Below are positions 47,878-57,265 of a DNA stretch of 64,000 bases, piece after piece. Every line of letters starts with the position of its first letter. Position 1 is the stretch's first letter. The notes under the pieces are model-generated. The model was not told the origin of the DNA. It ran no database searches and saw only the letters and a list, made by a program, of their open reading frames with translations. Origin of the DNA: Emergomyces orientalis (taxonomy: Eukaryota; Ascomycota; Eurotiomycetes; Onygenales; Ajellomycetaceae); contig MOWL01000025.1 of the NCBI GenBank assembly GCA_002110485.1, forward strand, positions 781,113-845,112. Reading direction: 5' to 3'. A program made the position numbers and the translations under genes.

Positions 47878-49628
47878 GCACATTGGAACTGTACAATCAC
47901 TCACTGGAGCTATCCTTACCTATTCACCTAAGTAAGCCTAGATAGTGGCACCTACCCTTTCCTCTAGTCATCAAGCACGATAAGGCACCTTAATAGGCCC
48001 AACCTTACCTACTTAACGGTGAACGCTTGCTACCGGAAAGCTCGGTAGTTAACACAGTAAACATTCGGACGGTGAGTACACGGCCGCATCCGGCCTGCAC
48101 CCTCTCTGCGCTTCCCGGACGGGCTTAGCCTGCTGTCGCCGACCCCGCCCATTGGCCCCGTCGGCCCTGCCGTCGCCCCTTCGGGTTTGGCGCGCCTCGA
48201 CCTCGCCGCTTGGAGTTACATCATCGAGCTCCCCGGGAACCTATATAAGATCCCTCCTCGTCCCTCTTCGACCACGCACCTTCCATCTTCTCAATTATTT
48301 CTCGCTTCGCTCCTCCACTTCTCACTCTGCTGCTTCTCCCCTTCGCCCTCTCGCAGCCTGCCCTCTCGCCAAAAAAAAAATCTGCCGATCTTCCTTGCCG
48401 AGCCGTTTCGCCCTCGCGGTTCCCCTCCCCCTCCCCCCACAAAATCCCTTCTAAGTTCCCCGTCAGTTCCCGCCTCTTCCCCTATTTTCTGTCGTCTTGG
48501 GAGGACCGTGTCATTCTAAAGATTACATTTACACACCACCTCTGCCTGAGGACTCTGAAAATTTCTCTCGCTTCCTTTGTGTCTCTCATGTCCCTCGATG
48601 TTCTTCTCTTTCCGCCCCTGCAAGGGACTTGCTCCAAGTTGTCTCGTGTGATAACATTCCCATTTTCATTTCTTCTTCTAGTTCTCTTTCCCTTCGAACT
48701 CCAATTCGGCACATGTGCGCTATGCTATTGACCAATGGCAGAAATCCCTCATGTCGGTGAAACCCGAGATTGCTTGGATCCAACATCCCGCCAGCGGCGT
48801 AGCGACACTTTGCTGGACACTGGGATGTAACATTGGGAGGCGCGTTCCTATAATTGCGGGTGCATGCTCGTTGTGCTCTTGACCAATGGCAAAAATCCCT
48901 CATGCCGGCGAAACCCGAGATTACGTGGATTCAACGAGCCCCCCTCCCCTGCGAAGTAGCGAGATTACGAGGAACGCGACAGGACACTACGAGGTGACGT
49001 GGGAGGGGTGTGGACGCAAAATGCCGCCTTCGCTGACCGGCTGATATCGATGATCACATTGGCTGCTCTGAAGTGTTGGCTGTGGACCCTTGTATTCAAG
49101 CACGGTATTCCGTCTTTCGCATTGTGTGCCACGCCCAGGCCCACGATTTTGTTGATTGGCGAGGGATGTCGGCAGACCTGACTCTGAGCTGTTTGCAGCT
49201 GAGGGGGCGAGGGAGCCGGGGGCGCAGTGATCGTGTGATGGTGAGACCGCCCTCTTGCATGATCCAAGGGCGTCGGCGCCACCGCATGTGCCTGTTATTC
49301 CGTACTTCATTCGTCAACGATTCTACGTCCCCTTGACCAATTTGTGTTAATCCTCATAGATACACAGGGTTGTCTGGCTCGTTTCCGGATGTGTGGTCGA
49401 TGGTGAACTTTCGATGATCCTTATCTCAGGTCTGATCAACGGTGTGGTCTGGAGGAACCCTGGCTCGACGTTGCATTCGTGTGTTGCATGGCGATCGATT
49501 ACCGTTTTGCGGCTGGTTCCCGGTGTTGAAGTGAGGAGGCGAGGCGTTTTCCGAAGATGCTGGGGTCTATCCGCGAGACTTTCGTGAACTTTGGGCACTC
49601 TGCCGATGGAGGAGCTTTTCCAGTTGCC
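47878..49628. other. Compositional boundary and long GC-rich region upstream of the chromodomain gene
   Basis: From about 48067 the sequence changes from AT-rich to GC-rich and pyrimidine-biased on the plus strand. Open frames at 48152-48519 arise from this bias and show no family. A CTATATAAG box lies at 48240-48248. A 62-base direct repeat is listed separately. I see no gene I can support. Confidence 0.45.
48723..48935 (+). repeat. 62-bp direct repeat pair, 151 bp apart
   Basis: Copies at 48723-48784 and 48874-48935 share TTGACCAATGGC, AAATCCCTCATG and GAAACCCGAGATT and differ at about eight sites. Weaker similarity continues downstream, so this may be an old duplication of a unit of about 150 bases. 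Confidence 0.8.
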
Positions 49629-49635
49629 TATAAAA
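49629..49635 (+). promoter_or_regulatory. TATA-box candidate of the chromodomain gene
   Basis: TATAAAA lies 84 bases before the ATG at 49719, a plausible distance for a fungal promoter. Confidence 0.5.
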
Positions 49636-49718
49636 GTGCCGGCTTTTCCCCTCCCAAAAGCACCATCGCAGAACGAGAACCAAGGCTTCCCCGAAACCCA
49701 AAATCAGAGAGCAAAGCC

Positions 49719-50538
49719 ATGGCTGCAGTCACCATGGACAAGATCCAATTCTATCAACCTCCAAATCCCTTGAGTGCAACAAAGCTACAAAGCCTGAAAC
49801 TCTCCTCAATCTCCACACCCCCAAAACCCCCAGCACGTAGACCCAATCCCACCGCTGACCCTCTCACTTCCCTATTCTGTCCCTCACAGCAGCTCAGACA
49901 CCCTTTGCCCCCCCGTCTGTTTCCCTCTGTTTCACCTCCCATCTCTTCTCACCCTGCAGGCCAACGGTCTCAGTCACCCGAAACTCCAGAAAATGACTTT
50001 GACAGGATTTTGGAGGAGATCTCGTCGGACGACGGGAGCCAACCACTCGGCGGGAACGGGAGAAATGCCGACGAGCACGCCACCATCCCCTCCGGATCGA
50101 ATCTGCCGCTGCCTGCCCGCGAGGCGCCCACCGATCAAGATGACGAGCTAGACGGGATGGCGGATGATGGTGGAGCCTCATTGACTCCTCGAGAAGTTCC
50201 AGGTCAGCTTCCCAGATTCAATTACCGTCCCGCGTTCTCCCGCTGATCCTCCACATGCAGAAACCCCTCCCCTTACCATGGATGAAGTGGGCACTTCCAC
50301 CCGCGCACCCCGCGACGGCGTCTCTCCACATCCAGGGAGTCGGCCTCAAATCTCGGCTGGCCAGGCCGGTGCGACACAGGAGGAGTGGTCGGTCAAAAAG
50401 ATACTGGATTCCCGGATCCGCGTGCGGGAGGGCAAGCCACTTTTGGAGTACCGTGTTGCATGGCGGCCTACGTGGCAACCGCGGAGCGATCTGATCCCGG
50501 GCTGCGAGGAGCTGGTCAAAAAATTCCATACAGAGTGA
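49719..50538 (+). CDS. Chromodomain-like protein of unknown role (repeat-associated)
   Basis: Two exons, 49719-50202 and 50261-50538 (intron GTCAGC...TGCAG), give 253 residues. The first two thirds are Pro/Ser-rich with an acidic patch (DFDRILEEISSDDGS). The C-terminus has a chromodomain-like fold: EEWSVKKILDSRIRVREG, LLEYRVAWRPTW and LIPGCEELVKKFH, where the aromatic cage residues would sit in W/Y/W. Such domains bind methylated histone tails. The frame is clean in this copy, while the copy at 21.5 kb is mutated. It could be a domesticated transposon chromodomain or part of an unrecognised repeat; no polymerase or transposase accompanies it. Confidence 0.62.
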
Positions 50539-51131
50539 AAGGACGAGCGGCCTTCACTGACTACTCTGACAGGCCACATGCGTTTCAAGCAGAAAAGGAG
50601 ATTGCGCAGGGACGATGGACGCAAAATTGTAAAATCAATTGGTTAGAATCTTTGTCTGTGTAACATGTGAATATCAATTTCGGTTCTGCGGTTCTGATTT
50701 GTTCTGTACTTTGTCTGTTTTGATTGTTTTCTTGTTTGCTTTGGTTCCCTTTGTTTGATATTTGTTTGCTTAGCATCTTTGATTCTGGCCCACAAGCTCC
50801 ATTGACATCGCCTATCACATTCCAGCCCAAGGTCTATCTTGCCTACGCTCATGGTATGGTATTTTTTTTGTGTGTGTTCTTTTGTTTGTGTCTTGTTTGT
50901 TTGCTCTTCCCCCTCATTTCTTTGTCTCTCACTTTTGGTTTTCTTGGAACCATATCAATTCGTATATTTTGTCTAGCTCTGGAGAGAAGTATAAAAACCT
51001 CCCCCATTCTGGATATCTATATTTATATTCTTAAACCGTAATAAATCATACTCCGCATATCAACTGGAAATTCGCATCTCAACAGAAACCCCGTCGCTCT
51101 CAACTTGCAATAGGGTGAAGCATCCACCGCA
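50539..51131. other. 3' region of the chromodomain gene
   Basis: T-rich sequence, part of which (to about 50800) is also present in the mutated copy at 21.5 kb. No gene is seen. Confidence 0.5.
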
Positions 51132-51508
51132 ATGCCGAATGCCAACCATGGCATGCGAAGGCCTTCAGCAACCTCCTCGGATGTCAAGGGCGGCGACAAT
51201 ACGTCTCAGCAAGACGAAATCATGGAGATCCATAGCCAGATGCTTGAAATGATTAAAATATTTAAGCGAATCTCTGCGATACTCGAGACGATAGAAAGAG
51301 GGAGTAAAGAACAATATGATGCCGATCTACGGGCCTCTGCGAAAGAAAATCGGGATGCAGCACGTAACAGTTTAGTGCCGGTAAGCATTACTTTCATATC
51401 CAGTGGGCTTTATTGCTGACCGTTCAGCAAGGTACGTCGAGAATGAGTACAATGAATGGAAGGAAGGGGCATCCGATAATCGGACAGTCCCTGTTGGTTC
51501 ATACCTGA
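51132..51508 (+). CDS. Small hypothetical protein
   Basis: Possible two-exon gene, 51132-51380 and 51428-51508 (intron GTAAGC...TTCAG with a GCTGAC branch site), 109 residues. The middle (EIMEIHSQMLEMIKIFKR onwards) is amphipathic and likely to form a coiled coil. No family is recognised. In the second exon another frame looks more protein-like (YVENEYNEWKEGASDNRT), so the splice or the frame may be wrong or decayed. Confidence 0.35.
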
Positions 51509-51995
51509 CCATGTACCTCTGCGAATTGAAAGAACTACTCCCTTAGTGGTGCTCATTGGATATGGGTCAAATGGTTACTTCTCGGCGGGATCGTGGCGGC
51601 ATTTTCTCATAATGTGCATTAAAAAGCTTCTGGAAACCAACAATACCTTTGGGCTGCGGCCACCTCCAGATATTTAGTGCTCAAACTTATTGGTAATGAA
51701 CAGCAATGTTCCCACTTCTTCAAGAGACATAGAATATTTGCTGGGGCCCATATTTCATCCTTGTAGTAGATCATTTAGCTGATTTAGTAAGCTGTCTAAG
51801 AAAGCAGGCTAATATAAATGATACTTATTCGCCAGAACAGAGCAATCATTAATCCTATTCAGTTTCAACCAGCATAAGGAAACAGTACGCCTCGTATGGT
51901 TTTCAATCCAGATATCTTCACCGAGTCAGTCAAAGGGATGCTATATTAAAAGACAAAACAAAGAGCAATTCACGCTATCGATACCTGAATCTTCA
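51509..51995. other. Spacer downstream of the FunK1 gene
   Basis: No gene is seen; it includes the 3' side of the minus-strand kinase ending at 51996. Confidence 0.5.
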
Positions 51996-54402
51996 TTAGT
52001 TTACAGCATCTGAGTTATATTGTGCATCTTGAAGTGTTTCAATCATGTTCCGGGATAGATTGAAATTTGGTTTCTTCCACCGTCCGCCGTCTGGAAAGAC
52101 AAGGCGCCGTAACCGGTTAACGCAAGGGATCAGGGATTGATAGTATGGGGCGAAATTATCCTTTAAAATCCTGAGAAAGTCACCTTCATCACTAATCACC
52201 CCTTTCTTCTCATCAGCCAGTTTTTCAGTGCTCACATAATTCCACTCCTCAAAACGCTCGACAATCCTTCCCTTCCCTGGGGCATCGTAGTGAATGCATA
52301 TCCAGAACAGGACCCAGAAGAACGACTCCAGATCATGCATGAAACAATGCTTTTCGCCGTACAAGACACCGATGGCCATGAACGCCCTGGTGCCCGTCTT
52401 GCCCCGTGCACCAGAAGACGCATCCCGTTGTACCCTGATTGCCAGGTCAAGGTCGATCAGAAAGGCAGGCCATGATGGGTTGTCCTTGTATTCGTTCACC
52501 ATCAGGTTCCGGGGGGAAACGTCGCATTGGATGAGGCCAGCCTCGTCATGGAGTGACATGTATCCTTCAATACAGCCGGCTAGCCCAGTGAGAAGGATAG
52601 CCTTCGAACTACTCTCATAGATTGGTTTCCCGTAATCCCGGATAACGACGCGGCGGTGAACTCGATTGAATGGGGCTGAGCCGCCGGCAGATTTGGACGG
52701 AGAACTTGACTGGGTACGTTTACTTGAGGGAGGAGGAAATGCCGTGTCCACGCAGTCAGAGGATCGCTTCTGGCCGACGGTGCTGCCCTGGCTCTTTTGT
52801 CCTCTTTGAGACCTACTACGCCGCACTGTCACCTTAAAGCCACCCTTCTCATCTTTCGAAATCGGGATACTGAGGCTCTTTCGGATAGCCAAGACATCAT
52901 CATACTTGTCGTCAATGCGAACGGTCTCGTGGTGATAATACCTCGCGACATTCTTGACCCCCTTCGTCATCGCTTCTCGCAACAACTCTCCTTCCTCAGT
53001 GCGTTCCGGATACTGCCAAGAGTCCTTGACAACCAGCGGCGTCCGTGATTTGTCTGTCTCACAGTATACCTTCCAGCAGGTTGTGGCTCGCCCGGCAACA
53101 CAGCGTGCTCGTCCAACAATCCCGTCGATGATCAGCCGTTCTTTCGTACCGTTCTTCTCAATCTCAATATACCGTTCGGTCCCGGTCGCGACGATGGTAG
53201 GATCAAACCCAAGTTGCTTCTGGCTCATCAAGAGGAATCCAAGGATAACAGACACAAATCGAAGGCCGTCCTGGTTGATGTTGAATTCCTCCGACGCGAT
53301 CCCGCCCAGGCGGTCAAAGTTCCATAGTCGTAGGAACGGCCCGCAGAGGGTGAACCCGAGCACGAAACGACGGGTGTCCTGCGCAGCAAGGACCTCTCGG
53401 GCGTACCTGCCAAGATCAAACCATGCACCGGATTTCCTGTTGTATTTCGGGTCGTTCTTCAGCTCCCCTGGCACCAGGATCTGCGACCAGTGGCATCTGG
53501 AGTCCTCTGTGGCCATCAGATCATCGACAAAGCCGATATCAAGCTTTCTCTCCGCGACAGACCCCTGTAGTGGCTGGTTTGGCTGTGCGAGAGGTCTGCG
53601 GTCGATCTTCCAGGACAGCTCTTGTGCTTCGGCTAATTGTACGAGCTCGGCGATGATGTTAGCCAGCCATCTCAGAACATCTCTTTCTGCCGCAAGTTCA
53701 GGCCAGCCCTTCCAACCCTTCTCTTCACAGTAAAGTGGGCTGTCTCCCTTCTCGCACTCTTTCAACACCGCTTGTGAAACTGCAGTGAGTTGTGGAATGT
53801 CTCCAAAGTACGCGTCAAAGAATCTAGGGATGTTGACGTGTATCTCCCCAAGTTCCTCCTTCAGCACAATGTCAACGTGCTTTCGATATTCTGTAGAATT
53901 GGCGAAACTGCTAGTGTTGCGCAGCCAGGGCGTCTGTTGGATCGATGATATAGGATAAGGAAGGGGGGGGGTGTGACTCGCGAGGCGGTGTCAATAAGAC
54001 CAAAGATGGCGTTCCAGACGTCGAAGTTCCAGGTTTCGACGTTCTTGGATTCAGTGGGGGGAGGCCTTTGAATAACAAGGTGCACCAGCGGGCGGTAGTC
54101 GTCGTACTTCAAGTTTCCTTGTGTCTTTTGGAGACGCTCGACTAATTGTGCTAGATCAGACACCATATTTCCATCTCTTATCCGCGAGCGAAGGCTGTAA
54201 GCTGCATCTTCTCCCTGTAAAGTAGAGAGGAGTTTTGAAATTGCATTTCGATAGTCAAGGCTCTCATCGACGCCATCATAAACTAGACGCGACTCATATA
54301 TTCTTTCGGCTTCCTGGGAAGCGAGCCTCGTAAACGATCGACTAAGTTGGTTAGAGAATGATCCTTGATAATGTTGCGATCTTCTTGTGAAAGTCCCGCC
54401 AT
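51996..54402 (-). pseudogene. FunK1-family protein kinase with frameshifts
   Basis: The main frame (53867-51996, 623 codons) has the FunK1 hallmarks: PLVVKDSWQYPER (ATP-binding Lys), GLIQCDVSPRNLMV (catalytic loop with Cys-Asp in place of Arg-Asp) and FLIDLDLA (metal-binding loop). The N-terminus lies in another frame up to 54166 (KYDDYRPLVHLVIQ, WNAIFGLIDTASR) and the switch falls at a run of nine G at 53963-53971; one extra base there would join the frames. A second shift near 54350 separates the likely start (ATG at 54402) from SRSFTRLASQEAERIYESR. FunK1 kinases are an expanded fungal family of unknown substrate, often near transposons. A sequencing error in the G run is possible, but two breaks favour a pseudogene. 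Confidence 0.8.
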
Positions 54403-54987
54403 TTTGATGGTATAAAAGACTGTTGAGTTAGTGCGAGGTTAACTAGGAGTTGTAAGAAGGGAAAAGTTAGGTTGGTATGCTAATTTTATGTGATGAATGG
54501 GAAGCAAACACGGGAACAAAAATGCAGAATGATTAGCAGGTTATGATGTATGATATCTGCGAGAGAAGATAGCTCGTCGGGAACGAATGCGGGTATATAT
54601 AATCAAAGGGAGGATTATGGCCAAAGGGTTGATTCCGGCTTGGCTTTCATGCAGTACGGGAACGAGAGAACAAATAGAACCGCCGAGCAATGAACCTGGT
54701 GGAGATTAATCCTTTTCGATCGTGACGGCATGGTAATAAGCGCAAACAAAATCAGGGGATTCAAATCTATCTGAAAACATCGGCTATTCCCATTTAGGAT
54801 TAATGTAGGCCAACCTTGGAAACCGATGCGGTAAGAGTCAAGGTCCCACATGAGCCAATGATAACACCTTTCGACAACAGTAGGCCTACCCAGCTGTTGG
54901 AGGGCTAGGGGTAGCAAGCGAATCATGATTGGAAGATTCTGATCCCCCCCCTACGACCTCTCCTTTCGCTCCTATGCTCCTATAAAA
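54403..54987. other. Upstream region of FunK1 gene
   Basis: No gene is recognised. TATATATAA near 54594-54602 may be a promoter element for the minus-strand gene. The 103-codon minus-strand frame at 54615-54926 looks like chance. Confidence 0.4.
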
Positions 54988-55239
54988 ATGGATTCTATAG
55001 TCTCAATAATAAATATAGCGATATCAAAATACAGACCGGGAGGACTTGTGTTTTTGCCAGGAAAAACAGATATTGGAAATACATTCACAATTGTGATACC
55101 TCTTTATGTATCTGGCATGGTAAAAGTTGGAGGGCAAGTAGTAGATCCGGACCATATCTACCATATTTTGAGCGAATGTTTTGTTGAGATTCCGGATGAC
55201 GGCAAGCTCGCAGTGTTGGTCATGGATGAGATTGTATGA
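54988..55239 (+). CDS. Small hypothetical protein, possible relic of the 56.7-kb gene (B')
   Basis: 83 codons. GNTFTIVIPLYVSG and HIYHILSECFVEIPDDGKLAV show a spacing of hydrophobic and Gly/Asn residues like GTIFSALIVPIATTG and SYSILIMGESDINVIIESGN of the gene at 56678-57221. If real, this is a diverged second copy lacking exon 1. No other family is seen. Confidence 0.35.
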   Translation: MDSIVSIINIAISKYRPGGLVFLPGKTDIGNTFTIVIPLYVSGMVKVGGQVVDPDHIYHILSECFVEIPDDGKLAVLVMDEIV

Positions 55240-55322
55240 GCAACCATGGGTTACCATCTTGCATTGTAGGGATTGTATTAAGATATAAATTTTTTATTAT
55301 CAAACTAAATATAAACTTTGGA

Positions 55323-55487
55323 TTACGCTGTACTCTCTGAAGCATAGAGATTGGCACCTTGAGATGCGAACTGCTGCATTTCATAGTTTGCACTGCCAAA
55401 ATTTTCAAAGCCCGACATGAGAGTGACTGCGTCCTGAGATGCAAACAGCTGCATTTCGTCGTTTACATTGCCAAGGCTTCACGATAT
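55323..55487 (-). pseudogene. Tail of a repeat-containing protein (A' C-terminus)
   Basis: The minus strand reads GNVNDEMQLFASQD then SANYEMQQFASQGANLY and ends at a stop at 55323-55325. Two units of about 25 residues (75-base DNA repeat) are visible. Similar Asn-rich C-terminal repeats end the protein of 57266-59040, so this may be the 3' end of a second copy. Confidence 0.4.
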
Positions 55488-55900
55488 TCAAGGTAGCTAC
55501 GTTCCGGTTTGTCTCGGGATTGTTGTGCTTGACCCTAAATACCCGTATTACTATGACGAGGGAGTATATACCCATATGCTCCTTTTGAGCTGGGCGGGAA
55601 ACCCAATCTCGGAAATTATGAAATCGGATAATTCGGCGTGCGTGATTGAAATGACATCACAGTCTCTTCAAGCGATTCACCTTGCAGGTGTATTGCACCG
55701 TGATGTCGAGCACGAAATATTTTATGGAATGAGGACTGCAATCGTGCTATGCTGGTAGATTTTGAATGAGCTGAGATGCGAAATGCGCTATCTGCTATAT
55801 CACTGAACCTCGGGCTAAAGAGGAGAAGGCTTGGGAAGAACAGATCTACCTTTTCTAAAGAACTCTCAAAAGCTCAGATCAGCCTGGAGCGCTGTAGAGA
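55468..55900 (+). pseudogene. Protein-kinase-like fragment
   Basis: LHDIQGSYVPVCLGIV, VYTHMLLLSWAGNPI and LQAIHLAGVLHRDVEHE match the hinge and HRD catalytic loop of a fungal kinase-like family. The following metal-binding part (MLVDFE) lies one frame over after a shift near 55715, and stops follow. N-lobe and C-terminus are missing. Confidence 0.6.
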
Positions 55901-55929
55901 CTTGCTCCGTCGGAATGCTGCCTGAAAGT

Positions 55930-56398
55930 TCAAGGAATAGTGCTAAGAAACTCAGTTGGACTCCTTGGTTTCTTGACAAGGTGAGGACATCCTCGTGGTC
56001 CGCATTTGGGTCTCGCTATATGCTCCGTCATTTCTGAACTACGTCCATTTTTCACTTTCACAGCATTGCTTGTATCAATTAAAGTCTGCCAACCATTACA
56101 CACTTGCTTCGAAGAATCATCATTGTGGCACCCAGTAGCAGGACCGCTGGAATATGGCGAAAAGTTAGTGGATTCAGATATTGAGCTTGTTGGGGATGTG
56201 CTGTGTGTGTTTTCTATTTGGTTCGAGGTTTTCGGGTGATTGACGGATGTTTGCTGTGCAAAATCATTGGTTGAAATGTGACCTAAAACATGTGTCCTCA
56301 CAGAGATCGGGGTTGAAATCTTACCTTTAGAAAGATTGGATGGGTGGATAATACCATTATCTTCCCAACTGATGTATTTTCTCACTATATCTAACAAC
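55930..56398 (-). pseudogene. Partial second copy of the 57.3-59.0-kb gene (A' middle)
   Basis: The minus-strand frame opens after an acceptor CTCCAG at 56399 and reads LDIVRKYISWEDNGIIHPSN, close to LNIVRKYLSWDNDGTLFIND of the gene at 57266-59040. It continues with a Ser/Thr/Asn-rich tail and stops at 55930. The N-terminal two thirds are absent. Confidence 0.55.
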
Positions 56399-56677
56399 CT
56401 GGAGATGAGAAAACATAAGATATAAAAGTCATTTTAATAAACCATGCTTGTTTTCAGATCAGATGCGTGATGTAGAATTGATTTTGCGCAGCTGGTCGCC
56501 AACAGTCGGTCGGAAAAACTTGGCACCGCGTGGATGCCCCGCCCTATTGAAGAGTAGTCAGCAACAAACCCCCGCCAACTTCAAGACTTTTCTTTTTTTC
56601 CCCTTTAATCCTCTGCACAAAGGCAAAGACGTGCCACCGATTTCCCCCAGATTTCAAGCTATAGTCATTCAAATAAC

Positions 56678-57221
56678 ATGTCGGACGACCAAATTATCTG
56701 GAAGCTGGAGCCATTTCCCGAGCCCTATGAAGAAGAAAGAAGGAAAGCACGAGATGAGATTTATAATTATTTCATTTCTGCTCAACTGCCAAGTAATAAA
56801 GCTGCCATCTCTGCACCCTGCTCAAAAAGCACATTAAAAACAGAAATCGCGCAAGAATATCAAAGAGTTAGTTTCTTATTATATTAAAAGGTGTGTTCAT
56901 ATCTAATATACTTAGCAGATCACGGGTTGTTCAAGAGCTGCGCATCACTACATGGATCTTATTTTCACTCAAGGCAGTACAACACTCGGCACAATATTTT
57001 CCGCGTTGATTGTCCCTATAGCTACGACTGGCGAGGCGAGCATATCTATATCAAAAAGCGAAAACAAAAGCGAAAACAAAAGGGAACGGTCTGAAAGACT
57101 GTCATGGGACGGTTCATATTCAATCCTTATAATGGGGGAGTCTGATATAAACGTCATTATTGAGTCGGGGAATGGCAGGCTTGCAGCTCAGGTTGGATTT
57201 TTTGAGCGAGAACAACAATAG
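56678..57221 (+). CDS. Uncharacterised small protein, gene B of a convergent pair
   Basis: Two exons, 56678-56866 and 56916-57221 (intron GTTAGT...CTTAG; acceptor at 56915 or three bases later), about 164 residues. The N-terminal part is charged and helical (EPYEEERRKARDEIYNYF). The second exon carries a hydrophobic segment (GTIFSALIVPIATTG), a Lys/Glu/Asn/Ser linker, and a beta-like end (SYSILIMGESDINVIIESGN, LAAQVGFFE). I recognise no family. It converges with gene A, the stops being only 45 bases apart. The frame is intact, unlike most neighbours. Confidence 0.5.
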
Positions 57222-57265
57222 ACGAACCTGGTTTGAGTTGAAGGTAAAAGGATAAGCAATCTGCA

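Noticed and set aside
48152..48519. Overlapping open frames of about 100 codons in GC-rich DNA
   Set aside because: Both are Ser/Pro/Arg-rich products of a pyrimidine-biased leader-like sequence, with no domain and no conserved start.
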